Shown: piece after piece, positions 26,987-40,030 of the stretch
How the letters are laid out: each line of letters opens with the position of its first letter
How positions within the stretch are numbered: the stretch's first letter is position 1
Assembly: GCA_036897445.1 (NCBI GenBank)
Contig: JAYMTL010000089.1
Coordinates: 19,577-83,576, forward strand
Direction of reading: 5' to 3'
DNA length: 64,000 nt
Source: Pelargonium tetragonum
Lineage: Eukaryota > Streptophyta > Magnoliopsida > Geraniales > Geraniaceae
Program-made: the position numbers and the translations under genes
Notes under the pieces: generated by a model
The model's input: only the letters and a program-made list of their open reading frames with translations
The model's database searches: none
What the model was told of the DNA's origin: nothing

Positions 26987-28857
26987 CTTACTTCTATGAG
27001 GTAAGTTATATAACTATATAGAGTAGGTAAAAACTAAATATTTTGTAAACATTCGAAATAGGATTCTCAGGCATGAGGACTCCCTTACACTTATCACAGC
27101 AATTATCCGACATGCAAGGCTTTTTATATTCCGACTAGGAAACCCTTAAAATTCTTAGTTTTGCACTAATAATTTTCAGTTTATGTTAAGCAATTACTTT
27201 ATCCTGTAAATCAGTATTAACTCCCTCATTCGTTCTAGGGTTTATATAAATGTAGTGGCAGCAAAATCAACTATACGAGGAACCCTTTGTCAAGTAAAAA
27301 AGGATACTAAAAACTTTGAAGAGGAGCTCCCGATATTTTAGAGAACTCTACAATTAAACTCAATAGGAAATAGGAGTCGTGTTTTTGCTTCATTATTTTA
27401 TACCCCTTATAACTACCTGCCACAAAGGGGATTCCTGAGAATATTCTGAGTGTTTACCAAGAAATTATCCTGCTGTCTTTTCAGAGGAGTTTTACCTCTG
27501 CTTTATGAAGCTAAAACGGAGTTTGTGCCTCGAGAATTAAAGTCAATTTAAGACTTCTTTGTTAATTTCGGGCATCGCTTCTTGGAACAGAAAAGTTAGG
27601 AATATTTCTTATAACTGTGGGCTTCGCTTTACTTATTCTCACCTATTTCTACGGCAACAACATGCCAAACAAGCTTCCTTAATCAGCACTGCGTTCTTTT
27701 TCTTAAAAAAAGCTGCCTTGGTACCGAAATATTCCTCAAATATCTTGCATATAACCTAAAACACGAAATTAAGGGGTTACTCCTTAAGGCTAAGTGGGGA
27801 GATTTACTTAAGAAAGAAAAATACACAAAAAAGAAAAAGCGGCTTTGTCCAACCTTGAGTAAATCGGAATATTAATCCTAATCCTGTCTTATTGGGACCA
27901 AAAAAGCCTACAGACTTCTTTTTTCTTGCGCGCCTTGCCTTTAAAAAGATAAGTATGTCTATGATGAAGCATGCCCTACCCTAAAAAAGTACCTTACATA
28001 GTAGGAATAGCAATACAATATCCCAGTGAATTTAAGAAAGGGCTATATCACAAATTTGTACAAATGGCACAGATCTATAACAGCTTTATCCTTTTTTTAA
28101 CCTAAAGTAAGGTAAGGGGTTTGGAAAAAGCGGGAGCAAAATCTCTTAGATAGAATAGAAGTTTTTTCATAGCTAAGAACAGTCTTTTTTATTGCAATTG
28201 CAGGGCTGACGAATAAAGGAACTAAAGCACTTTTGCTGAGGAGAGGGTTCGAATCGAGTATATAATAAAAGGACTACTCAAAAGCCACTATAAGGCTGGC
28301 TTCACCAAAACTCAGTCTCACAGCAATAAAACCGGGGCGGCTGATTCAAGACTTAAAAAGGCTTTCCTTTGTTAAACCAAGCAGTAAAAACTAAAGCATA
28401 ACTTAGGTACTGTGGACAAAGAAAAGGGGGCTCCCCTAAAATAGAAATAAGAGCACCTCCCAAGGTAAAGTTACTTACGAGATCCCCCGGTTATAGGTGC
28501 CTTAATTCTTTAGCTTTCTTATTATTTAGAGTTTCCAAACCTATGCTTGCTTAAAGGCGGATCTACTTTTAGGGTGCTTTATGCAAGAACTCTCAATATC
28601 CCAGGCATACCTATATAGGTTAAAGAGCAACCCCTAGCTGAATTTTGACTTTGAGAGGGGTCGCACTTATTTAGAATTTTATGCTAATCTGAATCTTACA
28701 AAAGAAAAAGAACCCAAAAAGGGAATCTCATATTGAAATTTTGTGGTTTTCTTGCTGCTTTAGATTAGAACTCTAATTTAGTTACTAGTAAACCTAAGTA
28801 AACGAAGTATTCCTGTAGTGTAAAAGAGTTTTTTATTACCGCTTTATATACACTCAA

Positions 28858-28879
28858 TACTTACTATATATAGTAAGTA
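28858..28879. repeat. 22-bp perfect AT-rich palindrome
   Basis: TACTTACTATA is followed at once by its reverse complement TATAGTAAGTA with no spacer. About 0.04 perfect palindromes of this length are expected in 64 kb of this composition. It could extrude as a cruciform. There is no gene next to it. Confidence 0.75.
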
Positions 28880-29625
28880 CTTTTAGGTGCCCTAGATACT
28901 AGATAAACTTAATTAGAACTAGAGACCCTCCTCAATTGCTACCAAGGTATAGTCAAAATAAAAGTTCAGAGATTGGAAGTGCTCAATACCAGTTATACTT
29001 TAATTAAAAGGGATCTTTATAACGGAGTACTTTTCCTTACAGCAAGGATCCTTTCTTTCTAATCTAAGATCGAATATTTAAACTTTATATCAATATAATG
29101 CTTAAGAGCGCCCCCTTTTCTAAATTTCTAAAAGGGATACAATAAAAAAGAAACTTTCAAAGAAAATATGACTTATACTTTTGTACTTTGTTTTCTTTTA
29201 AAAATACCCTGTTTTTTCCGTGCAGTATACCCCCTCGAGGGGTCATAGATAAGAAAGAAATCTGACAACTAATGCGCAGTTAAGTTTCCTAATAAAATAA
29301 GAAATTTGTTCAAGTTGGACTCAATAAAGCATTTCAAAATTACTTGTTTCCAGGATCCCCAGTTTAGTAAAATTAAGCAACGGGGGCTTAAAAGAAGAGT
29401 TTATATTACATTATCATAGCCTCCGTAAACTTCAGTATCAGTATATAAGGGGATTCCCATAGAAAAAAGCAGGTTTTATAAAAGATTCTCCTCGAAAGCC
29501 TAAGTTTTTAATTATACACGGCAGACCTAAAAGGGAAAATATTTGGGCAAAGAACAAGGAGCCCTGCTTTTTGGGGTACTCCATCTTAGTGTTTCTTATC
29601 CGCTTTAGGCTTAACAAGAGGCATA

Positions 29626-29646
29626 ATATATATATATATATATATA
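29626..29646. repeat. (AT)n microsatellite
   Basis: This is an uninterrupted AT dinucleotide tract of 21 bases, the longest simple repeat I see in the window. Confidence 0.9.
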
Positions 29647-30912
29647 AGTAGTGCTCTTTTCCTGTGTCCTCTGGTTCCCTTAGAGTTTTAAAAAGGTGGA
29701 AGTGCCTTTTATATTTTAGAAATCCCAGCTACTTATGAACCGGGTAATTCTAATTTTTATATTGTTAGATACCCCTTATTTTAAAGATTTAGCTATAATA
29801 AAATTATCCTTTAATACATATATTTGTTTGCCTTTATCTGAGCTACTAGACGCAGTTAAGGTTTAGTGCAACAGGTTTTTGATTTTGCTTTACAAATGGA
29901 AAGACTTTAGCTAAGTTTAACTACAAGGACTCTCAGCTGCATGAGACAAAGAAAGCGATGAAGGATACGATAAATAAGTGCCCTTTTTTGCCCTTTTTTA
30001 AGACTTAACTTATAAAGTGGAATTAGAAAAACCCCGTGCCTTTTTTAAAATGGAACCTCTTTGACTTGCCTTAAAATAAACTAAAGAATATAGGAACTCT
30101 CCTGAAAAGGTTACTCTGCTTCCTAATCCTTGAGATCTAGTTTGATAAAAAAGCTTAAGTTTAAGACTCTATGCTACCTTTTTTCTCCTTGATATATCTT
30201 TCTTATTGTATATCAACAGCTTCCAAAAGAGGGAATCTCCTGCAACTCTTACTTTGATTAAAGACTTTACGTGCTCTTTACTAGAAATTCCTTAGTACCC
30301 CCCTTAATTGAATACTTTTTAAATTCCTGTTTGGGTATTGAGGATAACAGGAATTTCTCAATATAAAATTTTATCAAACCTAAGACTACTTACAGAAAGT
30401 AGTGGATCTCCTAAGAAATTTTTAAGAACAAGGGAGTAGCTCCTAGGCATCTCGATGGGAAAGATTAAAGCAAGTATAATATCAGTATAAGGGAATCTAA
30501 TATTCCTTTTATCTTTAGTTCTTTAGTTAATGAAGAATCGGGATCTTAGAAGGTAAAGGCCAAACTAAAGTGAAAGGTTCGAACTTCTGCATACTGATAT
30601 AACTAGGTGTCCTATCATAGGCTATTCTCAAGTCCTAGCGAGATGGTAGATTTAGGGTAATTATAATTAAAGACTATAAAAGACACCCATATATATAAAA
30701 GTAAATAGAAAAGGCGATTGCTCAGTACTTGAGATTAACAAAGAATTTCTAAAGAGTTAATTTCATTTTATTTTGTAGGATAATCGAGGACTTATCTACG
30801 CGATGTTACTTGCATTGAAGTTAGAATTACTTAGGCAGAAAGTTTAGAATTGAATTCGGAATCTCCTCTATAAAGGAATATACCTAAAGTTGAGCTGAAT
30901 TTTGTATTATAG

Positions 30913-30984
30913 ACTTAGAGAGCTTCGTTGGAAGAGAAAGGGCTCTATCTTTCCCGGTCGGTGGTTCAAGTCTACTTCTAAGCA
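30913..30984 (+). tRNA. Possible tRNA, anticodon TCT (Arg)
   Basis: A 72-nt segment folds as a cloverleaf. The acceptor ACTTAGA (30913-30919) pairs with TCTAAGC (30977-30983) except for a terminal A-C. The D stem has three pairs and a fourth G-A mismatch. The T stem GGTGG/CTACT has five pairs including two G-U around the loop TTCAAGT. The discriminator is A. The anticodon arm can be drawn with a 7-nt loop GCTCTAT, giving anticodon TCT with one A-C and one G-U in the stem, or with a perfect GAAAG/CTTTC stem and an 8-nt loop. Oddities are C instead of T at position 33, G instead of T at position 8, and the mismatch at the end of the acceptor. It may be a divergent mitochondrial-type tRNA or a decaying copy. 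Confidence 0.4.
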
Positions 30985-32604
30985 AGAAGTATAAGAAAAA
31001 AGGGAATTTTGTGGGTTGGATTCCTAAAGAAGTCTCGAAACAAAATCAAAGGGTATCTCCCCGGGCGTGAATCTAGCAAAAAGCCTTAATTTCTTTTTAT
31101 GAAAACGCTATACTAGGTATATCTTGAAGTTATTTTAGTCACGAATTCTTACTATTATTCCTAATTATTATAGGGACCCGGATCTTTTAAATTTCCAAGA
31201 AAAGAACTCGTTAAGCACCTCGGGAAAACTCAGCCTCTTTTTTGGACTTCGTTAGACAATGCTTTTAAGTATAAGTAAATAGCTAGAGCCTTAACCCTAG
31301 CGGCAATCTTTCCCAGTTAAGTGCTTATGATCTCTCGAGGGTCTTTTACAGTTAAACCAGAATGCACAAGTTTACCTTATAAATTTTTAACCAGTATCCG
31401 AGGTTAAATACTAAAAGTTGGAGACGTATATCGGGTGCTTGCCCAAGGAAAACAAGATTCTATAACCGGGTAATTTCTAAATAACGAATCCCTGGCTTAT
31501 CATTTTTGGTTTTGAATTCTCGAATAATTAAGGTCTTAATAGAGAAATGCGGACAGACCCATTTGATTTCACAGTAAAAAAAGAAAAACTAAGACTCTTG
31601 CTTAATTATAGCAATAAATTTATAAAAAGCTTTTACTTTAGACTACTTTCAAAAATCCCTAAGGTGGATCCTGATGCGGGTTCTAAGTGTTGCACTTTTA
31701 GCGAGTGCGAAGCAAAGTATTAAACCCAGCAATCCTATAAGATTTTTATGTGCTGTACCGAAAAAGACTAACCTTCATAAGCCTGCCGCCTAGGAATCCA
31801 AAGCAAAAAAGACTAAAAAGTTATCCTATTTAATTGGCAAAGCCCTCCTAATTTAGGCTTTCTTATAAATCTTATACGAAAACCTTATTTCTTCTGATCT
31901 GTCATAAAAAGTTTTTACTAGGTCTCAAAATCTACTTTTGTCAGAAAACCTTTATTAATACAATTAATTTCTCCCTAAAATCTTACCCCGCACGCAGACG
32001 TACTAAAAGTTCCGGAAAAACAGGAGAAAGTTTATTTAGTTAAAATCACCGAATATAGTTACAAAAAAGAGACAGGTTTTCCTAAAAGGATCCAGATCCA
32101 TCTGCGAGATCTTTCCACTTTGATACAACAAATTGCTAGGGAAGTCTTGTGCATAAAGTATGCTTTTTATCTAAGGGTTTCCGTTAATAAAAGTCTACAC
32201 CTTCCTTTTGAAGAATAAAAATTTTTATAGTATATTCCGAACCCAGGAAAAGCTATCCACCAGCAAGTTTAGCTAACACCCTGCTATAAGCCTCAAAATT
32301 TTTTAAATCCCAAACAAAAATAGAGAGCGGATCCTTGATCTCCCGAATTATTTAATCTAAAGCCTGCTCTAATTACTAAACAGGTAGGAATATCTGAATA
32401 GAAACCCCAAGACATCCAAAAAGACTCTTAATATAATAAAAGTCGTTTTCCTTTTTTAGTTCCCCAGGATCTCTTTTTCATTTTTTTAATACTTAAGATA
32501 CAAAAATAGCACAAGGAACAGTATCAAATAAAACAAAAGCAAGTTTTTATTTAAAAAGGTAGACAGCCTCCTTTTATACTTACGGGACCCCGTGCTCGCG
32601 ATTC

Positions 32605-32624
32605 AAATTTCTATATAGAAATTT
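32605..32624. repeat. 20-bp perfect AT-rich palindrome
   Basis: AAATTTCTAT is followed directly by ATAGAAATTT, its reverse complement. It lies 42 bases before the GGGGCCCC core at 32666, but I see no further connection. About 0.14 such palindromes would be expected in the window by chance. Confidence 0.7.
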
Positions 32625-32665
32625 CTTAAATACTTTAGAAGTAACTTAAAAAAAGTTATTTTGCG

Positions 32666-32673
32666 GGGGCCCC
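32666..32673. repeat. GGGGCCCC palindromic core
   Basis: This exact octamer has one extra G on the left and is followed by a further CCC after T. Unlike some other copies it lies in a locally GC-rich stretch of about 20 bases. Confidence 0.6.
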
Positions 32674-33487
32674 TCCCATATCCAGCCAGAAGGGAGTCCT
32701 TAAGTTTTTAGGCAACAAAAAAGTTTGGTAGGCTGGGTTTTATAGCCCCAAAGGTTCCCTTTTATTTAAAGAAAGTCCTGTAAAAATAGGTACACAAGAA
32801 TCCAGTATTAACTTGCGAATTTAGAGTATAACAAGTTTGATTTTAAGGCGTTTAACTGCGGTTTCATCAAGAAATAATCTTTCGGAACACTTAGTATTTA
32901 GTAACCCTGCAGTAGTGTTTGTTAAACAAAACCCGATTCGAAGAAAGTAGTCTTTGTAGTGGCTAGTATAATCTCAATACCTCGGCAACCATATAGAACA
33001 AGACATAAGAATTTAAAAGCTCGTAATTGAACCCCTTTTCAATTTGAGCGAGTGTAAGCTAAACAGAAAAACTTTCGTGCGTCGGCTAGTAACAAAGACT
33101 CTTTTTTTACAGGGGGTCCCGCAAGCACATAGGGTAAAAAATAAGGGTCCCGTAGTAGAAGCAAAGGTAGAATCTTCCTTCTGCATAAATTTCTTTTACA
33201 TTTTTAGAGCCCTACAAATCTTTAGTAGTTATAGCTTAGTAAACATTTTTTCAAAGGAGCCCCCCCGGATTCCTTTATGGATAAGTAATCCAGTATATTT
33301 AGCACCACCTTTTAGCCTAGAGCAAAGCCCCGTATAACTAATAAAGTGAAAGAGTTTCTAAACCCTGATAATAATATAATGTAAAAACAAGAGTTTCCAG
33401 AAATCCAGTGAAGGGAACCCTCTTAAGCTGACCCAGATGCAGGTATTTGAATCCGATGCCCGGTATCCGCAAATTCTGCACTGAAAC

Positions 33488-33511
33488 TTAAACAACAATT
33501 TAAACAACAAT
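33488..33511. repeat. Tandem duplication, 12-bp unit x2
   Basis: TTAAACAACAAT occurs twice in direct succession with no mismatch. It is probably a young slippage product, since it has not diverged. Confidence 0.8.
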
Positions 33512-34499
33512 AGAGCAGTCTAGATATAACTTTATATGAAAAGTGATTTATTACTCAAAAGCATCCATTTTAGTATAACAAAAGGAAAAGTCTTCACTGT
33601 AAAAATATGGGAAGACCTTATATAAGGCCAAATGAAAAACTAGAAAGTAAGAGCAGATGCTCTGATTGGCGCTTGACTGGGCTTGGAACACATAACTTTC
33701 TGCGTGCATTTATAATACGAGTTCTTTTTTACGTAAATCCTGCGCTTTTGGGGCATAAGAAAGCCCTTTAAATTCCGAATTTTGGAGTAACTACATAAAC
33801 CTTTATTAGAATTTATAACTTTATATTCAAGGATTACCGTTAGAAGACGTTTCGATTGACTAGGGGCTTGTGTTGCCTTGTCCTTGTTATCTAGTTAACC
33901 TGTTATACATATACACTAAAGAATGCTCTTGTCAAAACGGAGTGCAGCTAGGTTAATAGAAAGATTTACTGCCAGTTAAGGGTGAATTTTATTCACTACG
34001 TACACGTTTTTCTAAATCTCCCTTAATTAAAGGATCCTTATATGCCCTATTAAACTTGTTAGATACGAAATTAACTTTAAATGTACAAACAAACTATGCT
34101 TCTATTTATATTTAAGTGATTATTCCTTTTTAATGTATATAACTTGATACTTCGTATTACTTGTAAGTCCTCTGCTTTTCGACCTCTAGAATGAAAAACT
34201 CCTTGTCAAGAAAAGGAAAGGAGTGCTGTATAGAGCATGCAGGAGGATTGTCCAAGGTATACCCTACTAAGTTAATATTTTGGAATCAGGTCTCTCTAGT
34301 CATACTTTATAAGAATAAGAAGGTTCTCTTTAGTTAGAGTCTAAATACAAGTCTAAAATTTTTTATAATATAATATTAATCAAGTTTTATTTAATTAGTT
34401 CAATAGCAAATTGCAGAATTTTGGTATCTTTTGCTAAGTGACTTCACTAAAGTAAGGCCTCTACCCATTATAAAGATTAAATAAAGAAGAAAGGGGATT

Positions 34500-34511
34500 C
34501 TCTCGCGAGAG
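34500..34511. repeat. 12-bp palindrome CTCTCGCGAGAG
   Basis: This perfect palindrome is centred on CGCG. CpG-containing palindromes are uncommon in this window. It is followed by GG and belongs to the same purine/pyrimidine-symmetric type as the other cores, with a different centre. Confidence 0.55.
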
Positions 34512-36144
34512 GGTCGTAAAAAGAGAAATTCCAAATCCAAAGAAGAAATTTCAGCGCTTTACTCGAGATAATTACTAAAACTAAAATACCTCTGGAAAAG
34601 TCCTGTTGACTCTACTAGCTTCAAAATTACAATTCTAAAAAAGTCTTAAGGAAGTTGTCTAAGTGCGAAAAGAAACAATTCTTGACATTGGTAAAATTTA
34701 TTAAACGTAATGCCTACTAAAGGCACAAAAGGTTTTTTCTTTATGTAAAGTTTTTGAATAAAAGAAAAAGCGCTGTCCTTTACTCGTTAAACAGGAGTTT
34801 GGTTTTATCTGAACTGACAAGGAGAGCCCTTTCGCTTGGAGTAGACGAAACAGGTCTTTTTAAAGAAGTAAAAAGGGTTTACTATGAGTTTCTTAAACTA
34901 TATACAGTAAGAGCTCCTTTTACCGGGGTTGGAAGCCTAATAAACTAAATCAAGTATTTCCTACTGCAATTAAGGACCCTTATAAAGGAAGTTTAATGGA
35001 GCATTCCGTAGGACAGCTTATAAAGATTGGGACCCTACGTTGCTTAAGTCATTACTTTTAGTCGAAAACAGAAACCCTTAATTACAGTCATATCTTCGCT
35101 GCTATACTAAAACGAAATTTAACCACTCCTTGACAAAAAACTTCATGAGTATGTATACCCGGGATCCAGAGCTCGCTCAAACAAGGAGAACTTTTTCTTT
35201 ACTTAATACTTAATAAAAAGAATTACGATAACAAACAAATTAAGAAATCCGGGGTTCTCAATTTATAGTAATTATACCTACCTAAGGAATTTAGAAGCAA
35301 TATCTGTAAGCTACGGATAAATTTCCCTAAAAAGTGCTAATCCTTAATAGGGCAATCCTTGAAAGGGGACCTTTTGAATTAAGTTAGAGCTTTGCTTTAG
35401 CGTTCTAGTCTTATTATGGTGGGATTTTCTTATCTTGCTTTGGCACTACACTATAAGAAGGAGTATCAGCTTTCCCTTAAAAAAACAAAGTTTTGACTTT
35501 ATTTCTGCAGTATAGCGGAGGTCCTATTTTCCTTATTAAAAGGTTTAAGAAGTCTTCTGAAGGGAAGTTTTCTATCATTGTAGTAAATGGAGGTTGCATA
35601 AATGTTTTAAGATCCAATCGATAATGGGCTAAGTGGAGTTTTCGACGAGGTAAGCTGTATTTAAAGTATGTAAGTCCTAAAAAAAGATTAAAAATACCCG
35701 GAGCCCCTTAGTATAAATTCGAACTGCGGAAAGCTTTACTGAGTAGATTGAATAGAATTTGATGGAGCTAGGCTTCACCACTTTACAAATTTATATAGTG
35801 CTGATTATCGGGACCCTGTTAATACAGGAAAGACTTTTTTCTTTAACTCTACTTCAGGACAGGTAAATGTATACAGGTGTATGTCGAAATAGTTTATTTA
35901 ATCAAAAGCTAAGGCTAGGGCGGTAAACACTTTATCATTACTGGCAGCTACTATTATATATTTAGGTTATAAAAATGCGAAAGTCTTATACATAAGTCTC
36001 GCTTTATACAAGTTCACTAAAATCATAAATTTGGTGCCCGCTTTTGAAACTTGAGTCTCCTTATATTTAGTTGTTAGACAGGTTTTTTTTGTTGAAAAGT
36101 TTTAGGGGATCCGGGCTTACCTGGGACATATCTATAACCCATTA

Positions 36145-36164
36145 TTTAATTTATATAAATTAAA
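36145..36164. repeat. 20-bp perfect AT-rich palindrome
   Basis: TTTAATTTAT and its reverse complement ATAAATTAAA abut without a spacer. It is made only of A and T, so chance formation is easier than for mixed sequence. It lies between gene-free flanks. Confidence 0.65.
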
Positions 36165-38637
36165 GATAAAATTAAGAACACTTCTTAACTATAGGGAAAA
36201 TACACTATGTGTTTCACTTCTTCATAAAAGCCTCTGAAATACTCAAGCTATTAAGCATACTCTGAGTTTCCCAGTCTATTTTATATCGGCTTTATTACTT
36301 GTTTGTAAAAAACTTGAATACTGGAAAACCTGATGTTACTTTAATTGTGAGGGACTCCTTTTCAATTTCTATTTCCTCACTCCAGTTTTTGGAGTTAGGC
36401 TTCTTATTTATTCAATTTGCGGAGCTTTTATAATATAATAGATTGAGTTCTATTAGACATCAAGTGTATAATTGCAAAGCCCTTTCTAGTAAGAGTCCTC
36501 TTTATATAAAATATAAAGATGAACTAGATCTGGACTATGTCCTAAAGATAGAAACGGATTCTCGGTAATATACCTAGATACACTATCACTACAGCGAATA
36601 TAAGTTTTGAATTAAAATAATAAAATGCAGAAAAGTCTAACTTGTTGAAACTCTTACTTTAATTAGTAGTTGATATATCCTTTTAGTTAGATACCTATCG
36701 TAGAACCAAATTTGTTATTGAAGTCCTACCTAAACTTTGTTATAGGCTTCCTTGTGATTAAATGAACAGTAGTGTATTTGGTAAAAAGCCTTTTAGAGAA
36801 AAGTCTTCCTACTGCATTGGGTGCTTTAAAAAGATAAAAGGGTTTTGTATTATATCCTTGACGGGACTCTCGTATTTTTTACTCCTTTGTTTATAAAGCC
36901 CCATCTTTTTCACAGCATTCTACTTTTGTTATACCGGTTACTACTAAACTAGCAGCTAAGCTAATCCTTCTTTTCTTCTTTCTTGTTAACGGAGGCATGA
37001 TATGTAAAATAGAGCTGCAGAACAGGGTCTTATACCGAAAAAAAATCCTAGCTTTAAAAACTCTTTCCATGGGTATCCCCTTGGTTTTCCTAAAATAAAA
37101 GACGGCTATGCCTCCTTTTTGTATTAAAAACCTTTTGTTATTGAAAAGATTACCAAATAACACTCCTTATTTTAGTGAATTAAACTAAGATAGGGTTTAG
37201 TAGGAGGCTCTTGAGATAAAGAATACTTAAAAAACAGGAAACCCGCGAGACAATGCCCTACGAGCACCCCCGTTTTTTCTTAAGTATACTAAAGTGAAAG
37301 GTTTTTATATCTTTAGACTATGTGCTGCAGGAGATTTAGAGTAACCCCAAAGTAAGCAATTCTCTATTCACACTCGTTCAGGGCCCCCTCTTTAAATTCT
37401 GTAAAACGAGTACCTTATGCACCTGTTTGACTTCCAATTAAGTCCCTTATCGGCTGTTGACTAAGTCAAAAATGAATGAGCCGTACTTTTAAACAGGTCT
37501 AGATATCATAGATTCATAATGTGCTACACGTTAGTAATATGTTTAATTAGGCCAAAAAGGGAACTTTCTTTTATAATTGCTCAATAGCTAGGGAGTTTTT
37601 ATCGTATAATCTGGGCTATTCCTGGGTCCAGTAGGTAGTACAGGTTACTTTTTTTTCAAGGCTGCTTTTTTAAGTAATTCTACATATTTTACCCCGTTTT
37701 ACAAGACATTTATATATAGCCAAGACTAAAACAAAGCAATCCTGTCAACACATTTTACTCTGCTTTCAAGGTTAAGCGGGCACTTTTCGTAAAGAGATCT
37801 ATTCAGAGTTCTGAAACCTATTGCGTAGGATTCAATTGTGATAAAGCAAACCCTATTTTATCCTAAGTATTGAGCAGCTAAATAGCAACTTGGAATTATC
37901 TAAGTCTAGTAGTCCTGTATAAGAGGTTCTACTTTTGTACGTGTAATTTTTTTCCTTGAGCTTACCCTATACTTGCTCTATCCTCCTTAATTTTAGTATT
38001 CATAAATTAAAATTTTCTATCGGGCCTAATAATTGATCTTGGTAAAATAAAAAGAAAAGCCCTGTAGCTTGAATTTCCTTCGAAGTTTACTCTTGTACCT
38101 TTAAGTCCGTTTTCACATGTTTTAGAATACCCCGTGAGGGCCGCCAAAATAGATTATGGACCGCTACCTTATTTATAAGAATTCCCTGTTATCCTAAGCT
38201 AAAGTTTTCAAAAGCACCTTTAATGATTTGAATTACCTGTATTACTCTAACTTCGGGAATTAAGAGCCAAGGAAACTTTAACTCACACACTTATTTTCTT
38301 TTCGTTATGGCGCTTCTCTTAGACTAGCATTAAAACTAAGAAACCCGGCTTCCAGGATTATTCTCTTCTTCAGAGTCTTGTAAGTCAGTACTATAAGAAT
38401 TTGTACTACTCGGAACTTTTTCCTTACTCAACTCTCATACCTAACATATAGCTATTTTCTAATTTAGATTTAGATCTGCAGCCGAATCCCCTTTCTTATA
38501 TTAAATAACAATTCGAAGACTTCAGACTCAATAGCACAGGATCCCGAAAGCAAGCTTACCTTACTTCTATACTTTAGCCCTTGGATGCTCTAAAACAATT
38601 ATATATAAAGGAAAAACCTTTTCCGCCGCGGGAGGGA

Positions 38638-38650
38638 GGTAATGCATTAT
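38638..38650 (+). repeat. Shared patch-edge motif GGTAATGCATTAT
   Basis: This 13-mer is identical at 42481-42493. Both copies are preceded by a GC-rich CCGCGG-containing sequence and both lie close to the left edge of a patch with few GC cores. A shorter version is at 53292-53300. They may be ends of related inserted segments. Confidence 0.4.
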
Positions 38651-38959
38651 TTAGAGTATTGTAGATATACCTACTTACGTTATAACCAACATCAAGAGAG
38701 TTTTAACCTCTCCGGAGAAATTTGCCAAAGAATCCCTAACAAACCAAAACTCTTACCTATATCATTCTTTTGTACTAAAATCCCTCAGAACTTTAATTAA
38801 ACTAAAAAAGGAAATCCTTGCTTAGATAGAGGAAAAACCCCTTGTTATCCCCTTAAGCTACAACTGCCTTATAGCCTTATTTGTCTTATCGGTACCCGGA
38901 TTCCTTGGACAAATTGTATACATAATATTCTTCTTACGCTCTATTGATTCTAGCTATTG

Positions 38960-38986
38960 CAAGACTCTAAGTAGTTAGAGTTCTTG
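38960..38986. repeat. 11-bp stem-loop with one bulge
   Basis: CAAGACTCTAA (38960-38970) pairs with TTAGAGTTCTTG (38975-38986) around the loop GTAG. The seven loop-proximal pairs are perfect, followed by one bulged T and four more pairs. It is one of the longest local stems in the window. Confidence 0.6.
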
Positions 38987-39633
38987 GTAGTTACTTATTC
39001 CTATTGTATATGCTTTGTATTAATAGGTAATAGATAGGTATATATTGTATAAGAGAGTTTGTATTATACTTGTTTAAGCTTCTTGGCTTAATTGCGTGGT
39101 ATTACTACTACTAACTTACGGAAGAGGCAAGAGAATTTTAAACTCTGTATGATGTGAAAAGGTATTCCTACTATCTTTTGTATATAGATTCACAGTAAGG
39201 ATAATACCTCTTGTTCTCTTTGTAGTTATTACTATAATAGAGGATAAAAAACCTTATATAGTATAAGTAAATGTTCTACCCGACTGTAGGCACCCGAAGG
39301 AACTATATGGGGAAATACCATAAAGTATAAGGAGTACACATACATTATAGCCACACCGGTTACTTATTCACCAGTTCGCTACTCTTAGTCATACTCTGCT
39401 TCTTAACCCCTAAAAAATGATCTTAAAACCCGTAAAACTCCCTTAGTTTTATTTCCTATTTTAGATCTTTTTAAGGCTTACACTTAAGATTTCCCCCACC
39501 ACTTTTGATATTTCCTCGTGGCCATATATACTCTGTAACTGAATCTTACACATAAAAACTTTAATTACAACTTCTCTACTGAGTTAACTTTACTTCACTG
39601 CAAATTCCTTTAGTCTTAGTTTTTGTAATTTAG

Positions 39634-39671
39634 ACAGATTAAAATTGGGTATACAGATTAAAATTGGGTAT
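39634..39671. repeat. Tandem duplication, 19-bp unit x2
   Basis: ACAGATTAAAATTGGGTAT is repeated immediately without mismatch (39634-39652 and 39653-39671). It has the longest unit of the five two-copy duplications noted, and the absence of changes suggests recent origin. Confidence 0.85.
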
Positions 39672-40030
39672 ATAGTTGTTTAAGGGGCATTCCTCTTCTT
39701 GGCGTACTTGTTACTGCTAAAAAGAGGAAAGAAACCTTACCTTAGAGGATATAAGTAAGAAGAAAGTATGGGGGTAAGAGTAGTTCTTAAATAGATAAGT
39801 ATGTAAGTGGGGAGGGAAGGCTTAGCCTGACCATCTTAGGAATATAAGGAATACAATAAACCTTAGGAAATCCTATTAATTAACAGATAGCTATCTTACT
39901 AGTTAGTCTTAGTAGCTTGTTTTAAGTATTTGTGACTTAAGAATAAGTACTAAACAATATAGAACAAATCAGGGGAATACGCTTCAATAGATAGCTTGCT
40001 AGTTCGTAACGTAACTTAGGAGTATATGGA

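Larger units (their letters stand above)
18061..38580. other. Gene-free AT-rich stretch with dispersed GC-rich palindromic cores
   Basis: The texture is the same as in the first 17 kb, with no gene supported. Open frames reach 97 codons under the standard code. The frames at 21831-22241 (+) and 21827-22063 (-) overlap on opposite strands and resemble nothing I know. The stretch contains the best tRNA-like fold of the window (30913-30984), two isolated T-arm-like sequences, two perfect AT palindromes of 20 bp (32605-32624 and 36145-36164), one of 22 bp (28858-28879), a (TA)n tract and GGGGCCCC cores at 20220 and 32666. Confidence 0.6.
38580..40030. other. Compositional patch poor in GC cores
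   Basis: The plus strand here is rich in TA steps and in tracts such as AGTAAGA and TATTACT, while G-run/C-run cores are few. Near its left edge (38623-38650) a CCGCCGCGGG sequence is followed by GGTAATGCATTAT, a motif shared with the patches at 42.5 and 53.3 kb. It contains a long stem-loop (38960-38986) and a perfect 19-bp tandem duplication (39634-39671). No coding frame is supported. Its look recalls CpA-depleted, repeat-mutated fungal DNA, but I did not count dinucleotides over the whole patch. Confidence 0.4.
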
